Of a stretch of DNA of 64,000 nucleotides, positions 54,226 through 64,000 are shown piece after piece. Position 1 is the stretch's first letter. Each line of letters starts with the position of its first letter. The notes below the pieces were generated by a model. That model had not been told where the DNA came from, searched no databases, and saw nothing but the letters and a program-made list of their open reading frames with translations. Made by a program: the position numbers and the translations under genes. The stretch is from Tetramitus jugosus (Eukaryota > Heterolobosea > Eutetramitea > Acrasida > Vahlkampfiidae), in contig OW569348.1 of assembly GCA_937625935.1 (NCBI GenBank), positions 310,001 to 374,000 of the forward strand, in the 5' to 3' direction.

Positions 54226-56199
54226 TTAGGGAGCTTTTCCAGTCTGTAGTTGCCACTTGTAGTACTCGCCTCTCTCTGGATGAACAGGATACGTGAATAT
54301 AATTTCCAATTCCATGTCTTCCTCCAGAACACCATTCTTGAAATCTTCGTCTTCAATTGGTCGTTCCAATCGATCCCACAGACGGAAGACGGAATGAACA
54401 TCTCCAACAGCAGGTACATGGTCCGAGTATAGCGTCAAGATCTTTTGATAGAGCGAGTCCAGGTTCTGTTCAGTAGGCTTCAGGTACACGTACTTCATGT
54501 AGAATTCACCACGTGGACGAACTCGCACGGCAAGCTCTCCGACTTGTTTCTGTGCCTTCTTCTGCTCATGTCCAACCATGTTTCCATACATTGCTCTCTG
54601 ATAATCAGCCACACGAATACAGAGACGGCAAGATGAGTGAACAATTGCTCTATCCACAACAGCATTAAAATCCGCTGAAGGTCCATCCTTCTTCCACTGT
54701 AAAAACTCTTGATATTTGGCGTCGTCTCTGTCCAGACTCAACAAGAATTCTGCGAGGTACTTGGTCGAATTGAAGCTCGACACGTTGATAACAGATTTGG
54801 CACTAGGAGCAAATTTCATAACATTGGGCGCACCGAGATACACTGGAATACTGCCAGAAGAAAGCGTACCAAACAGTTTTTCAGTCACATAGTCATCTGT
54901 CTCACTGTTCTCTGCAGCAAACGTAAACTTGTACGTTGAAGTGACTGCAGTCTTTTGATCCAAGTACCCACCGCGAAACTCTGGTGGTATTGCTGCATTG
55001 GTCATGCATCTACCAAACGAGTGCACAGTCACACCATAACTCATCAAATCCTTCAATATTTGCAATCTCTTCTGAGATGAACAATTGGAGATGAAGGCTG
55101 CCATCATTGCACCTCCAGTCTTTGGCTTTGGTTGCATCATGTAATTGTACTCTGCCCAACTATAGTAGGGAACAGGAATATCAGAGTTGAGTCTCGTTGT
55201 ACCGACCAACGTCCTTCCGTCTCCTCTCATTGAATCCATTGGAATGTTCTCCATCGAATACGAGTAGTGTTTGGTGTGAGGACAGTCATGAGATGATCCA
55301 CCTCTTCCCGTAGACACATCAGGCGGGTACTCTGACTGATGACCAGTACTGATACATCTCACTGCACAACCCTTCCACTCATCTGAAAAGAGACCAGCCA
55401 CACGAACTGGATTGACACGATAGTCTCTGTCCAGTGTGTGACCACATCCCTTGTCATTCTTTTGCAAGTCTTGCTCCGATTGCATTTTGTTGACCTTGAT
55501 CATGTGTTCATCAAACTTGGAAGGTTTCTTTAGTACGATAGGATCTCTATAATAGTGCTTACTATTGTTCTTATTGTTCCGATCATTCTGTTTGGTGTTG
55601 GCAGCAACAGGAATAGTCGTTTTTGTCTGTTGTTGTGGTTGATCATCTAGTTGCAAGACATTGCCTGTATCGTCATCATTGTTGTTGTTGCTATTGACCT
55701 TGTTAACAGTAGTCTTGTCTTCGCTCTTCTTATTATTATTGTGATTGTCGTTCTTATTGTTCATATTATTGTCGTTATTGTCGTTATTATTATTATTCAT
55801 ATTATTGTTGTTGTTCATATCACCAGCGAGTTTGCCTGGTTCAATATGACCTTCATCGACTCGCTTCATGGCTTCCAACAGTTGTGTCAATGTTTTGGAA
55901 GAGTCAATATTGAGAAATTTGTGCTCGACATAGGACAATATTCCACCACCATTTCCACCATTGTTATTGTTTTTGTTGATGACATTGTAGTTGTTGACTG
56001 CATTGAAAAAGATGAAAAAATTGAGAATGAAGAAAACAAGGGCAAACAGGAGGAGAACATGTAGAAAGCTAAAGCATGATTGTTGTTTGCTATTGTGACG
56101 ACTACTATTGCTATTGATTGGGGCAGTAGCTCTCGTGTTGTGCGTGGTGGGCCGATGGATCGGCAGTGTTGGTGATTTGGAAGAACTGCTCGTGTACAT
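54226..56199 (-). CDS. GT10 family fucosyltransferase (alpha-1,3-type), Golgi type II membrane protein
   Basis: The 657-residue protein has a short cytosolic tail, a signal anchor (about 45-65: FSFLHVLLLFALVFFILNFFIFF), an Asn-rich stem of about 150 residues, and a catalytic domain from about 235. The C-terminal half contains the family signature YKFTFAAENSETDDYVTEKLF, then GTLSSGSIPVYLGAPN, which binds GDP-fucose. AFISNCSSQKRLQILKDL and VHSFGRCM also match. GT10 enzymes add fucose to GlcNAc of N-glycans. Two or three cysteines cluster around 250-310. It is divergent from the second glycosyltransferase gene, 261 bp apart. Confidence 0.92.
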   Translation of the reverse strand: MYTSSSSKSPTLPIHRPTTHNTRATAPINSNSSRHNSKQQSCFSFLHVLLLFALVFFILNFFIFFNAVNNYNVINKNNNNGGNGGGILSYVEHKFLNIDSSKTLTQLLEAMKRVDEGHIEPGKLAGDMNNNNNMNNNNNDNNDNNMNNKNDNHNNNKKSEDKTTVNKVNSNNNNDDDTGNVLQLDDQPQQQTKTTIPVAANTKQNDRNNKNNSKHYYRDPIVLKKPSKFDEHMIKVNKMQSEQDLQKNDKGCGHTLDRDYRVNPVRVAGLFSDEWKGCAVRCISTGHQSEYPPDVSTGRGGSSHDCPHTKHYSYSMENIPMDSMRGDGRTLVGTTRLNSDIPVPYYSWAEYNYMMQPKPKTGGAMMAAFISNCSSQKRLQILKDLMSYGVTVHSFGRCMTNAAIPPEFRGGYLDQKTAVTSTYKFTFAAENSETDDYVTEKLFGTLSSGSIPVYLGAPNVMKFAPSAKSVINVSSFNSTKYLAEFLLSLDRDDAKYQEFLQWKKDGPSADFNAVVDRAIVHSSCRLCIRVADYQRAMYGNMVGHEQKKAQKQVGELAVRVRPRGEFYMKYVYLKPTEQNLDSLYQKILTLYSDHVPAVGDVHSVFRLWDRLERPIEDEDFKNGVLEEDMELEIIFTYPVHPERGEYYKWQLQTGKAP

Positions 56200-56460
56200 G
56201 CTTTGTGATGTTGAAAGCTTTTTTTTTGGAGTTCAAAAGACTGAGAAATAATACACTGATGATGAAACGACGATATCTTGTGTGACGACGTGAAAGCTTG
56301 TTTCTCAAGCGAAAAGCGCGCTTTGTGTTATTCACCCGCTCCTACCCACTTCCTTAACTAATCCATCGGACTTTTATTGGTCTCTTTCAAACTCTTCGAA
56401 TCAAAGAATCGGAGAAAAATATTCAACGAAACAACAACTGAATCAACAGCGGTAAACAAA

Positions 56461-58263
56461 ATGGTGAAGAGATCGCATTTTCTGATAGCGTTCGTGACAC
56501 TTGTTGTCCTGGTCAATCTCTACATCTTCTCTCCCTTCCGTCCCTTCTCCAGCCCTAACGAAGATGACCTCGCCAAAATTTCTCCGATTATCGTCTCTCG
56601 AGATCCACCACCACAACCACCACAGAATGATCCACACCAACAACAAGAACAAGAACAGCAACCAAATCAAGATTTAAAAGCGATACAATCTGATTTATCA
56701 TCGTGTCAACTCGTTCATAAGCTAAAATTTGTCTTGATTGACACCAAAGACACGCATGACAAGGTTCGATTGCTCATTGGCTCCATTCATCAACATTACA
56801 AGAAGAATGTCAAGATTTATGTGTATGGATTGAATCTGAATGATGTGATTCAAGATGAAATTTTGTTGTGGGAGCATGTCACTTATTTTGATTTGGAAAA
56901 GGAGTTTGTAACGTCGTCCAAGGCTGATCAATCCTCTGGTCACTTGGATGAAAAGTGGTGGAGGTCGATTGTGATTTATGATGCGTTGGAAAGAGCGGGA
57001 AAAGTCTTATTTTTGAGCTCTGATTTGAAATTGGATGGAGAATTGCCTAGAGAGGTGATTGAGACTGTGGAGAAGAAGGGTGCTTATTTTGCGAGTGTCA
57101 ATTCAGAAGTGGTGATTGATTATCGTTCGTCAGGTGCATCGTTGGACAATACTGAACACTTTTTGAACTCGCACATCAATGCAGACTTGCAGGGCTATTC
57201 GCTCAACTCGGATGCGTACAAGCACTTTTTGTTGCCTCATATCGAATGTGCGAGAAGACAATGTGTGAACAAGGAGTTGTTCATGCTCAATAAGGACTGG
57301 AGAGTGTCATCCATGAGCAATGAGGAGAAGGAAGCGATGCAAATCCGAGCATTGCCATCAAATATTCGCCCCATGGACGCAAACAAGGACAAGAATGCGC
57401 AATGTTACATTATCAATCGAGAAGACTTTATTCATACGTATAAGCAACTGCCTGGTACACCAAACAAGTCTTGGGAAGTGTCCGTCACGACGAATCAAGC
57501 CAGATCGACAGAATTGAAGGACAAGACACTGATTGCGCTCGGATTCCCAAGTACGTCCAAGGGAAACAGACAACCGTCCATTCACAACCTTCCACTCACA
57601 AAGGTTTTTATTCCTACATTGTTGCCAACACTGAATCCAGACAAGGATCGATTCCATTACATCATGTATATGGGATTCGATGAAGGTGACTCGTTCTATG
57701 ACGTTCCAGAGAACAGAGAAGCTCTCAGAAATCATGTCAAAGCCATGACCGCTGGTTATCCAATCGAGTTCAGAATGATTCGTGTTGTCAATTCAAATGG
57801 CTGGGTTCCATTCATTTGGAATGCACTGTTCCAGCACTCCATGGACGATGGCTGCGAATACTTTTATCAATTGAATGACGATATCAAGTTCATTACACCA
57901 GGTTGGGCCACTGCTTTCGTCTCCACACTCAAGAGCAGCAAACTGGGAGAGAATGTCGGTGTGACTGGTCCTCTTGATCAAGGCAATCGCAACATTCTCA
58001 CACAAGCATTCGTTCACAGAAGACACAATGACATATTTGGCTTCTTGTATCCCTATGTTTTCAGGAATTGGTACAGTGATGACTGGATCACTCGAGTTTA
58101 TGAGGATATTGGTGGATTGCTGCGTCGACATGACTATGCTGTTCACAATGTGCAGAGCTTTGGTACCAGATATCACGTGTGTGATCACAATGCCATGTTG
58201 GCTTCTTCGTTGGCACTCGGCAGAGAACGAATCAAAAATTGGAGAGAAACCTATGTCCAGTAA
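56461..58263 (+). CDS. Two-domain Golgi-type glycosyltransferase (GT-A-like)
   Basis: This 600-residue type II membrane protein has a signal anchor (about 6-24: FLIAFVTLVVLVNLYIF) and a Pro/Gln-rich stem (about 45-75). An N-terminal lumenal domain resembles GT8-like folds (KFVLIDTKDTHDKVRLLIGSIHQHY; GKVLFLSSDLKLDGELP, with a DxD-like pair). The C-terminal domain resembles a second GT-A fold, with EYFYQLNDDIKFITPGWA as its metal site (NDD) and NVGVTGPLDQGN and a His-rich end (RYHVCDHNAM). The tandem arrangement suggests a bifunctional polymerising or dual-linkage enzyme. The sugar and acceptor are unknown. The start is ATG 56461; an in-frame ATT upstream was discarded. Confidence 0.75.
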   Translation: MVKRSHFLIAFVTLVVLVNLYIFSPFRPFSSPNEDDLAKISPIIVSRDPPPQPPQNDPHQQQEQEQQPNQDLKAIQSDLSSCQLVHKLKFVLIDTKDTHDKVRLLIGSIHQHYKKNVKIYVYGLNLNDVIQDEILLWEHVTYFDLEKEFVTSSKADQSSGHLDEKWWRSIVIYDALERAGKVLFLSSDLKLDGELPREVIETVEKKGAYFASVNSEVVIDYRSSGASLDNTEHFLNSHINADLQGYSLNSDAYKHFLLPHIECARRQCVNKELFMLNKDWRVSSMSNEEKEAMQIRALPSNIRPMDANKDKNAQCYIINREDFIHTYKQLPGTPNKSWEVSVTTNQARSTELKDKTLIALGFPSTSKGNRQPSIHNLPLTKVFIPTLLPTLNPDKDRFHYIMYMGFDEGDSFYDVPENREALRNHVKAMTAGYPIEFRMIRVVNSNGWVPFIWNALFQHSMDDGCEYFYQLNDDIKFITPGWATAFVSTLKSSKLGENVGVTGPLDQGNRNILTQAFVHRRHNDIFGFLYPYVFRNWYSDDWITRVYEDIGGLLRRHDYAVHNVQSFGTRYHVCDHNAMLASSLALGRERIKNWRETYVQ

Positions 58264-58402
58264 CTGAGACACAACAATAGAGCTAAAATGCCAGAGAAAT
58301 GGAAGAAACATTCTCTGCTTGTACATCATAAAAACATTATCTCTTGTTCGCGACTCTACAATAGATCTATTGCAGCTGTGTAATCATGATCATACAGTTT
58401 GA

Positions 58403-58939
58403 CTATTGTAGATTCACCAATTTTTTGAGCTGTGTGATCCAATCTTGAATCACTTGTAATCCTCCACTAGAACTAGCACCGCCACCACCGCTGCTCATTA
58501 ATCTCAATGGAGCAAACGGCTCAAACAAATGAGTCAAATTGCGATGATATCCCTGATAAAACTTGTACGTCACCACAAATGCATAATAAACTGCAAAAAC
58601 CATGAGACCAATCTTGTAGTTGACCAATGGATCATCATCCTTAGTATTGACAGAAGTCGTATTCGAAGATGATGCAGTAGGTTGTAAATTTCTTGTTTTT
58701 CGTTTCACAATAGAGTAAATGATTCGAAGAATGGGATCACCCAGAGGAAGCACAATCATTTGTTTGATCAATGATTGAACAAGTGGAATGACGAACAGTG
58801 AAGAAGAAGAAGATTGGTGTGATGATGTTGATGATGATTGGGTGGTGGACATGAGTTGATGATGGTATGTTGAGCGTTGTTGTTGTTGTTGTAGCACCCT
58901 GGGTGTCACCATCAATGATGATTGTTGTTTGTCATTCAT
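58403..58939 (-). CDS. Small membrane protein, unknown
   Basis: This intact 178-residue frame has a Ser/Gln-rich N terminus and probably one or two membrane segments (LFVIPLVQSLIKQMIVLPLG, weakly; KIGLMVFAVYYAFVVTYKFYQGY, strongly). It ends in a Gly/Ser-rich linker and a short amphipathic helix (LQVIQDWITQLKKLVN). The family is not recognised. It starts 90 bp from the divergent ATP23 gene, which may share its promoter. Confidence 0.65.
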   Translation of the reverse strand: MNDKQQSSLMVTPRVLQQQQQRSTYHHQLMSTTQSSSTSSHQSSSSSLFVIPLVQSLIKQMIVLPLGDPILRIIYSIVKRKTRNLQPTASSSNTTSVNTKDDDPLVNYKIGLMVFAVYYAFVVTYKFYQGYHRNLTHLFEPFAPLRLMSSGGGGASSSGGLQVIQDWITQLKKLVNLQ

Positions 58940-59029
58940 TTTGTTTTTCGAACGGTTGTTTTAGATAAGTTTTCAGGTCAAGTCGCGACTGGAAGAAAAC
59001 TTCTTTTCACACCACACAGAACACATAAC

Positions 59030-59779
59030 ATGCCTCAACAGCACATCAATGACGAAGAGAAGATTGATGTCCCATCTTTTGAGGAAAATACTGAGAGATT
59101 GAAAGAGTGGCTCTTTGATTCCTTTGCGAATCATAGTGTAAACAACAACAACAATAGTCAAGAACAGCAGTCATTCACATCCACTGCGCTCAATCATCCA
59201 TTGACTCAAGCATCATCGCCCAAACAACTCAAAAAACTCATTCAAAAGTATTGCAATCGCTCAAAAGTCAGAGAAATTCAAGTCGCATTCGAAAATTGTC
59301 ACTCGGAGAGATATAGAGCATACTATGCGATACCAAAGAGTGCGTTTCATAGTAAGAATGAACAAATTGATGAAAAGAATCATCACATGGATATCAATAA
59401 TCATAACGAGTCAATGGTCGGAGGGAGAATCGTACTGTGCGCAGATAAGATTAAAACGAGACAAGAGTTTGAAACAGTGTTGACTCATGAGCTCATGCAC
59501 ATGTTTGATCACTGTTCGTGGAATGCAAACTTTAGGAGTGAAGAAGAGTTGACTTGCAGTGAATTGAGAGCTTCAGCAGTGGGTGAATGTGTTCCGCGAA
59601 GACGGAAACTACAGCAGCCTTCGATGGCAGAGCATGAAAAGTGTGCAAAGCTGCATGCAATCAAGAATATGCAAGGGTATGGCCACAGTAAGCAAAAGAG
59701 TGAGGAATTGGTTCGGAATGCATTCCACAAGTGCTACCAGCACCTTTTGTTGCAACCAGCAACATCCGGAATATCGTAG
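59030..59779 (+). CDS. ATP23: Mitochondrial inner membrane metalloprotease ATP23
   Basis: The 249-residue protein contains the zinc protease motif HELMHMFD (His153, Glu154, His157) followed by the conserved third part ELTCSELRASAVGEC, and further Cys residues (EKCAKL, HKCYQ). This matches ATP23, which processes the precursor of ATP synthase subunit 6 in fungi and assists complex assembly in the intermembrane space. The core is interrupted by an Asn/His-rich insert before the protease motif (about 115-135). There is no presequence from the chosen ATG; ATP23 is imported through a Mia40-type pathway using cysteines. The open frame upstream begins at a TTG-like start and is not used. Confidence 0.92.
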   Translation: MPQQHINDEEKIDVPSFEENTERLKEWLFDSFANHSVNNNNNSQEQQSFTSTALNHPLTQASSPKQLKKLIQKYCNRSKVREIQVAFENCHSERYRAYYAIPKSAFHSKNEQIDEKNHHMDINNHNESMVGGRIVLCADKIKTRQEFETVLTHELMHMFDHCSWNANFRSEEELTCSELRASAVGECVPRRRKLQQPSMAEHEKCAKLHAIKNMQGYGHSKQKSEELVRNAFHKCYQHLLLQPATSGIS

Positions 59780-59842
59780 AAATCTGTTTCTCCGGTGCAG
59801 CGAGATCAAATAAACAAATTCTTCACACAAAAAAGAACAACA

Positions 59843-60439
59843 ATGTTGGTAGGTAATCAACTGTTCACTCGATAGATCTCAGTGTTTGCAAGACTCATGT
59901 TATTGACACCTACGACGATCACTTGCATTTTTTTTTCAACTATACAGAGAACCACTGCCATTCAATTACTCAAGAAGCAACAACCACAAAAGCCAGTCTT
60001 TGTTTGTGGACGATTCTTCTCCACTGCCACACTGCGTAGTCAACAAGAGTCACACAATGACTTTAAGCCAAAATCAAAGCTCACTGATGCAGAGATTATC
60101 GAAAAGAAGATTGAAGAATATCAAACAGAGATTGACAAGGAAGTCAAGGAGAATTCCATCTTTTTGTACATGAAGGGCAATCCACAAGCACCTCAATGTG
60201 GTTTCTCTCGTGCTGTTGCCACTGTTTTGGCACAGTACAATTATGAGTATGGATCAGATGACATGAACGCCAATGTGTTAAAGAAGGAAGCTCTGAAAAA
60301 GTACAGTGATTGGCCAACGATTCCTCAATTGTTTGTCAAGGGAGAGCTCGTCGGTGGATGCGATATTGTTGTTGGTTTGCACAGAGATGGCGAATTGGAG
60401 CAAATTCTCAAGGATTCTGGCGCCCAAAAGAAGCAGTAA
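59843..60439 (+). CDS. GLRX5: Mitochondrial monothiol glutaredoxin (Grx5, CGFS type)
   Basis: Two exons: 59843-59848 (only ATG TTG) and 59948-60439; the 99-bp intron begins GTAGGT and ends ATACAG. The joined product, 165 residues, starts MLRTTAIQLLKKQQ and is a textbook mitochondrial presequence. The glutaredoxin domain shows the CGFS active site with Cys86 (APQCGFSRAV), the WPTIPQLFVKGELVGGCDIV motif and a C-terminal helix. Grx5 carries Fe-S clusters in the late ISC assembly pathway, using glutathione. The intron frame is open, so an unspliced reading with an ATG at 59897 exists but gives a poorer N terminus. The gene lies head-to-tail behind ATP23, 63 bp apart. Confidence 0.93.
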
Positions 60440-60475
60440 ACGTGTTTTATCGTTGTTTTTTGTCAGACAGCTAGC

Positions 60476-61138
60476 TTATGCTTGTTGGTCGTCTTGTTGT
60501 TGTTGGGTTTGCAACCGTGCATTGCGTTGATTGTACAATTCATCTGCCAAGCTCTTACCAATGTTGGTCTGGAACTTGGATTGAGTCGTCTTGAAGAAGG
60601 AAGGCAAATGCTTGTTCTGATCCACTTCGTACTCATCTGCTTGCAATATCATGTCAAACTTATCAAAGTCCTTGACTAACTTTGCCTCTGGTGTCTCATT
60701 GTTCTCATACTCCATGAACAAGTCGAGCATTTCATGAACTACATTTGCAAACTCTTGATCATCATTGTTTGTCTCCAACTGCAATCCCTTCAATAGCTCT
60801 CTTCTCAAATGTTCAATCGCATTCCACTCTCTCTTGTGCTTATCATCCTCCGAAACACCATCAAACGGCGTAATATCTCCGACAATCGATTCAGCAAGGT
60901 CATGAACGAGACACATCTTGAGACATCGTTCTCTATTGACGTTGGCACATGGTGGAATCATCATACTCATGATGGACATTCTCCACATGTGACTCGCAAC
61001 GGTTTCTGGTTGATTGATTTGACTGTTGACCCATCCTGTGCGCAACAAGTGCTTTAGCTTGTTGATTTGTCTCAGGAATTGGATCATGTTTTTCACCTGA
61101 GTTGGTGTGAGATGTTGTTGTTGTTCTTGTTGTTGCAT
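60476..61138 (-). CDS. HD-domain phosphohydrolase (HDDC2/YfbR-like 5'-nucleotidase)
   Basis: This 220-residue protein shows the HDDC2 pattern: FLRQINKLKHLLRTGWV, then PETVASHMWRMSIM (first His), then CLVHDLAESIVGDITPF (HD pair), and a conserved LVKDFDKFDMILQADEYE with Asp near the end. Such proteins hydrolyse deoxynucleoside monophosphates or salvage nucleotides with Co2+/Mn2+. A Gln-rich N terminus (MQQQEQQQ) and C terminus (QTQQQQDDQQ) flank the core. The start is ATG 61138; an in-frame ATG at 61270 adds 44 non-conserved residues and would begin one base after the neighbour's last codon. Confidence 0.9.
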   Translation of the reverse strand: MQQQEQQQHLTPTQVKNMIQFLRQINKLKHLLRTGWVNSQINQPETVASHMWRMSIMSMMIPPCANVNRERCLKMCLVHDLAESIVGDITPFDGVSEDDKHKREWNAIEHLRRELLKGLQLETNNDDQEFANVVHEMLDLFMEYENNETPEAKLVKDFDKFDMILQADEYEVDQNKHLPSFFKTTQSKFQTNIGKSLADELYNQRNARLQTQQQQDDQQA

Positions 61139-61270
61139 ATTCTTTGTTTTGGTTGTTGATTTTCTAGGGTTGTTGTTTCGTTCTTGAAGTTTTTTTTCTC
61201 CGACCAAAATTTGAAGGAGAAAGAGATAACAACTATTGTATTGAAAACATTGCTCAATCAAAGACTTCAT

Positions 61271-62871
<1,601 letters not shown>

Positions 62872-62914
62872 TTAGATTTTCGAGTGTTGATTTTTATTGT
62901 ACCAGATACGACAT

Positions 62915-64000
62915 TTAGAGTACGTATGGAATGTAAACGTATGGAACGATCTTGCAGTACTTGACCCAATCTTCCTTGTACTTGGCAGCACATCTGGTTT
63001 GATCTCTGTGGTTTCTGTGAATGATCATACCAGTGAAGAAGCAGAAGTAGAAGTATGGGATGAAGGAACTGAATCCACATACCAAACCCCACAACAGAGC
63101 CATAACGATATCACAAGTGTAGTGAATCTTTCTGGCGTATGCCCACCATCCATCAATCAACAACTTGCTTCCAACCTTGGTGTCCAAGCTCTTTGGGTTG
63201 TGCAAAGTACTCCATGGCAATTGTGGGAAAGTGTTTCTTGGCTTGTATGTGTTGTTCAACATCATACGGAATCTGTTACGTTGAGCTTGAGCAGTATCCC
63301 AAATGTAGTAGACAAAGAACAAGACAAGGAAGCAAATGGCCAAGAATGGGAATCCAGGAACATAGATCTCACCACCCTTCTTCATCAAGTACATGGAACC
63401 AAAGCAGTAGACGAATGGAACACCAGCCAAGTTCCAGAAAATGAGCAACCATCCCCACTTTTCATAAAAGATATCCCAAGAGGTAATGACACACTCTTCA
63501 CCCTTCATGATGGCATTGGCGTACAAAAAGTGAGCAGTCATCATGAACATCATGGAACCGCTGACGTAACCTTGTTGCTCATACATTTTGCATGCAGCAG
63601 AGCATGTCAACAAGAAGAGAACAATCCAAGACAATCTAGCCTCAGTGAACATCTTCAAATCGACAGTACCGATTCTAGGGTTCAAAGCAGCACCCATGAA
63701 ATAATCATAGATAAAATTGCCGCTCATTCTGTGTTGTCTGCCCTTTGCAATCGTAATGGTGTACACCAAGAAGGCAACAATGTTGGAGAAGATCATGGCA
63801 ACGGTCAAAATAGGAGCAAAGTGATCCATCAAGACAGTCAATGGCAAAATACCGGTAAAGTGGAGAGCAGGCACAGTCACCAATGTAACGTACCACACTT
63901 GAATGGCATTACAATTGTACTCCAACTTTTTTCCGCCTTCGTGAGGCAATGGCAATCCATAGTGCTTGAATCCTGGGAGCCAAGCAGCCAACAGGTATTG
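62915..64000 (-). CDS. ERG4: C-24(28) sterol reductase (ERG4 family), 5' end cut off
   Basis: At least 361 residues are inside the window; the frame runs off its 5' end at base 64000, so the N terminus is missing. The product matches ERG4/ERG24-type sterol reductases: LPGFKHYGLPLPHEGGKKLEYNCNA at the start of the conserved core, eight or more membrane segments, a DYFMGAALNPRIG loop, WDTAQAQRNRFRM, and the C-terminal GxDWVKYxxxVPYxxIPYVL signature (RCAAKYKEDWVKYCKIVPYVYIPYVL, quoted by its parts). The GLPLPHE(N/G)GKKL motif is typical of ERG4, the last step of ergosterol synthesis in the ER, rather than of sterol C-14 reductase. NADPH and sterol sites are intact as far as visible. Confidence 0.88.
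   Translation of the reverse strand, partial: QYLLAAWLPGFKHYGLPLPHEGGKKLEYNCNAIQVWYVTLVTVPALHFTGILPLTVLMDHFAPILTVAMIFSNIVAFLVYTITIAKGRQHRMSGNFIYDYFMGAALNPRIGTVDLKMFTEARLSWIVLFLLTCSAACKMYEQQGYVSGSMMFMMTAHFLYANAIMKGEECVITSWDIFYEKWGWLLIFWNLAGVPFVYCFGSMYLMKKGGEIYVPGFPFLAICFLVLFFVYYIWDTAQAQRNRFRMMLNNTYKPRNTFPQLPWSTLHNPKSLDTKVGSKLLIDGWWAYARKIHYTCDIVMALLWGLVCGFSSFIPYFYFCFFTGMIIHRNHRDQTRCAAKYKEDWVKYCKIVPYVYIPYVL

Overview
This window is nuclear DNA of a unicellular eukaryote, most likely a heterolobosean amoeba close to Naegleria; I infer the genus and cannot fix the species. The grounds are: dense genes on both strands separated by short AT-rich gaps; many intronless genes plus twelve short spliceosomal introns (79-286 bp) in ten genes, almost all with GTATGT/GTACGT donors; CAA-rich polyglutamine and polyasparagine tracts; Arp3, F-actin capping protein and ELMO, as expected of an amoeba; and a gene for the F subunit of the mitochondrial type II secretion system, which is known only from a few protist groups including Heterolobosea. 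Many genes begin with likely mitochondrial presequences.

Layout. 0-7 kb: an EF-hand gene tail, a phosphodiesterase-fold gene and a secreted dirigent-like barrel protein lie among relics (a LINE reverse transcriptase, an F-box fragment, a frameshifted sugar transferase, an HD phosphohydrolase with an internal stop, a probable PiggyBac-like transposase), ending at tRNA-Ala(AGC). 7.9-22 kb: a single-chain SbcD-SbcC protein, a rhomboid that lacks its catalytic residues, a LOG family enzyme, GspF, derlin, the P5A ATPase and CapZ beta. 22-33.6 kb: two low-complexity proteins, an F-box protein, oligopeptidase B, an SH3-C2 protein, an RWP-RK protein and the selenocysteine elongation factor. 34-43.6 kb: Arp3, phosphocholine cytidylyltransferase, three unknown proteins, an OsmC protein, an AlkB dioxygenase and a PanB-PanE fusion. 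43.8-48.2 kb: tRNA-Gln(TTG), then a 1410-residue secreted, probably GPI-anchored protein built from 13 cysteine-rich repeats. 48-64 kb: a Zn2Cys6 regulator, a PYG-rich protein, a Frag1/DRAM-like membrane protein, a short NTF2-like protein, ELMO, two divergent Golgi-type glycosyltransferases, then ATP23, monothiol glutaredoxin, an HDDC2-like phosphohydrolase, a thiolase and the start of an ERG4 sterol reductase gene.

The genes are not operons, but themes recur. Mitochondrion: GspF, ATP23, CGFS glutaredoxin, OsmC, PanB-PanE, and possibly SbcD-SbcC and oligopeptidase B. ER membrane and secretion: derlin, P5A ATPase, inactive rhomboid, glycosyltransferases. Actin: Arp3, CapZ beta, ELMO. The items most worth following are the 13-repeat surface protein, the SbcD-SbcC fusion, GspF, the rhomboid pseudoprotease and the PanB-PanE fusion. 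Start codons were chosen as the first ATG consistent with the protein family; several upstream in-frame TTG/GTG extensions were discarded.
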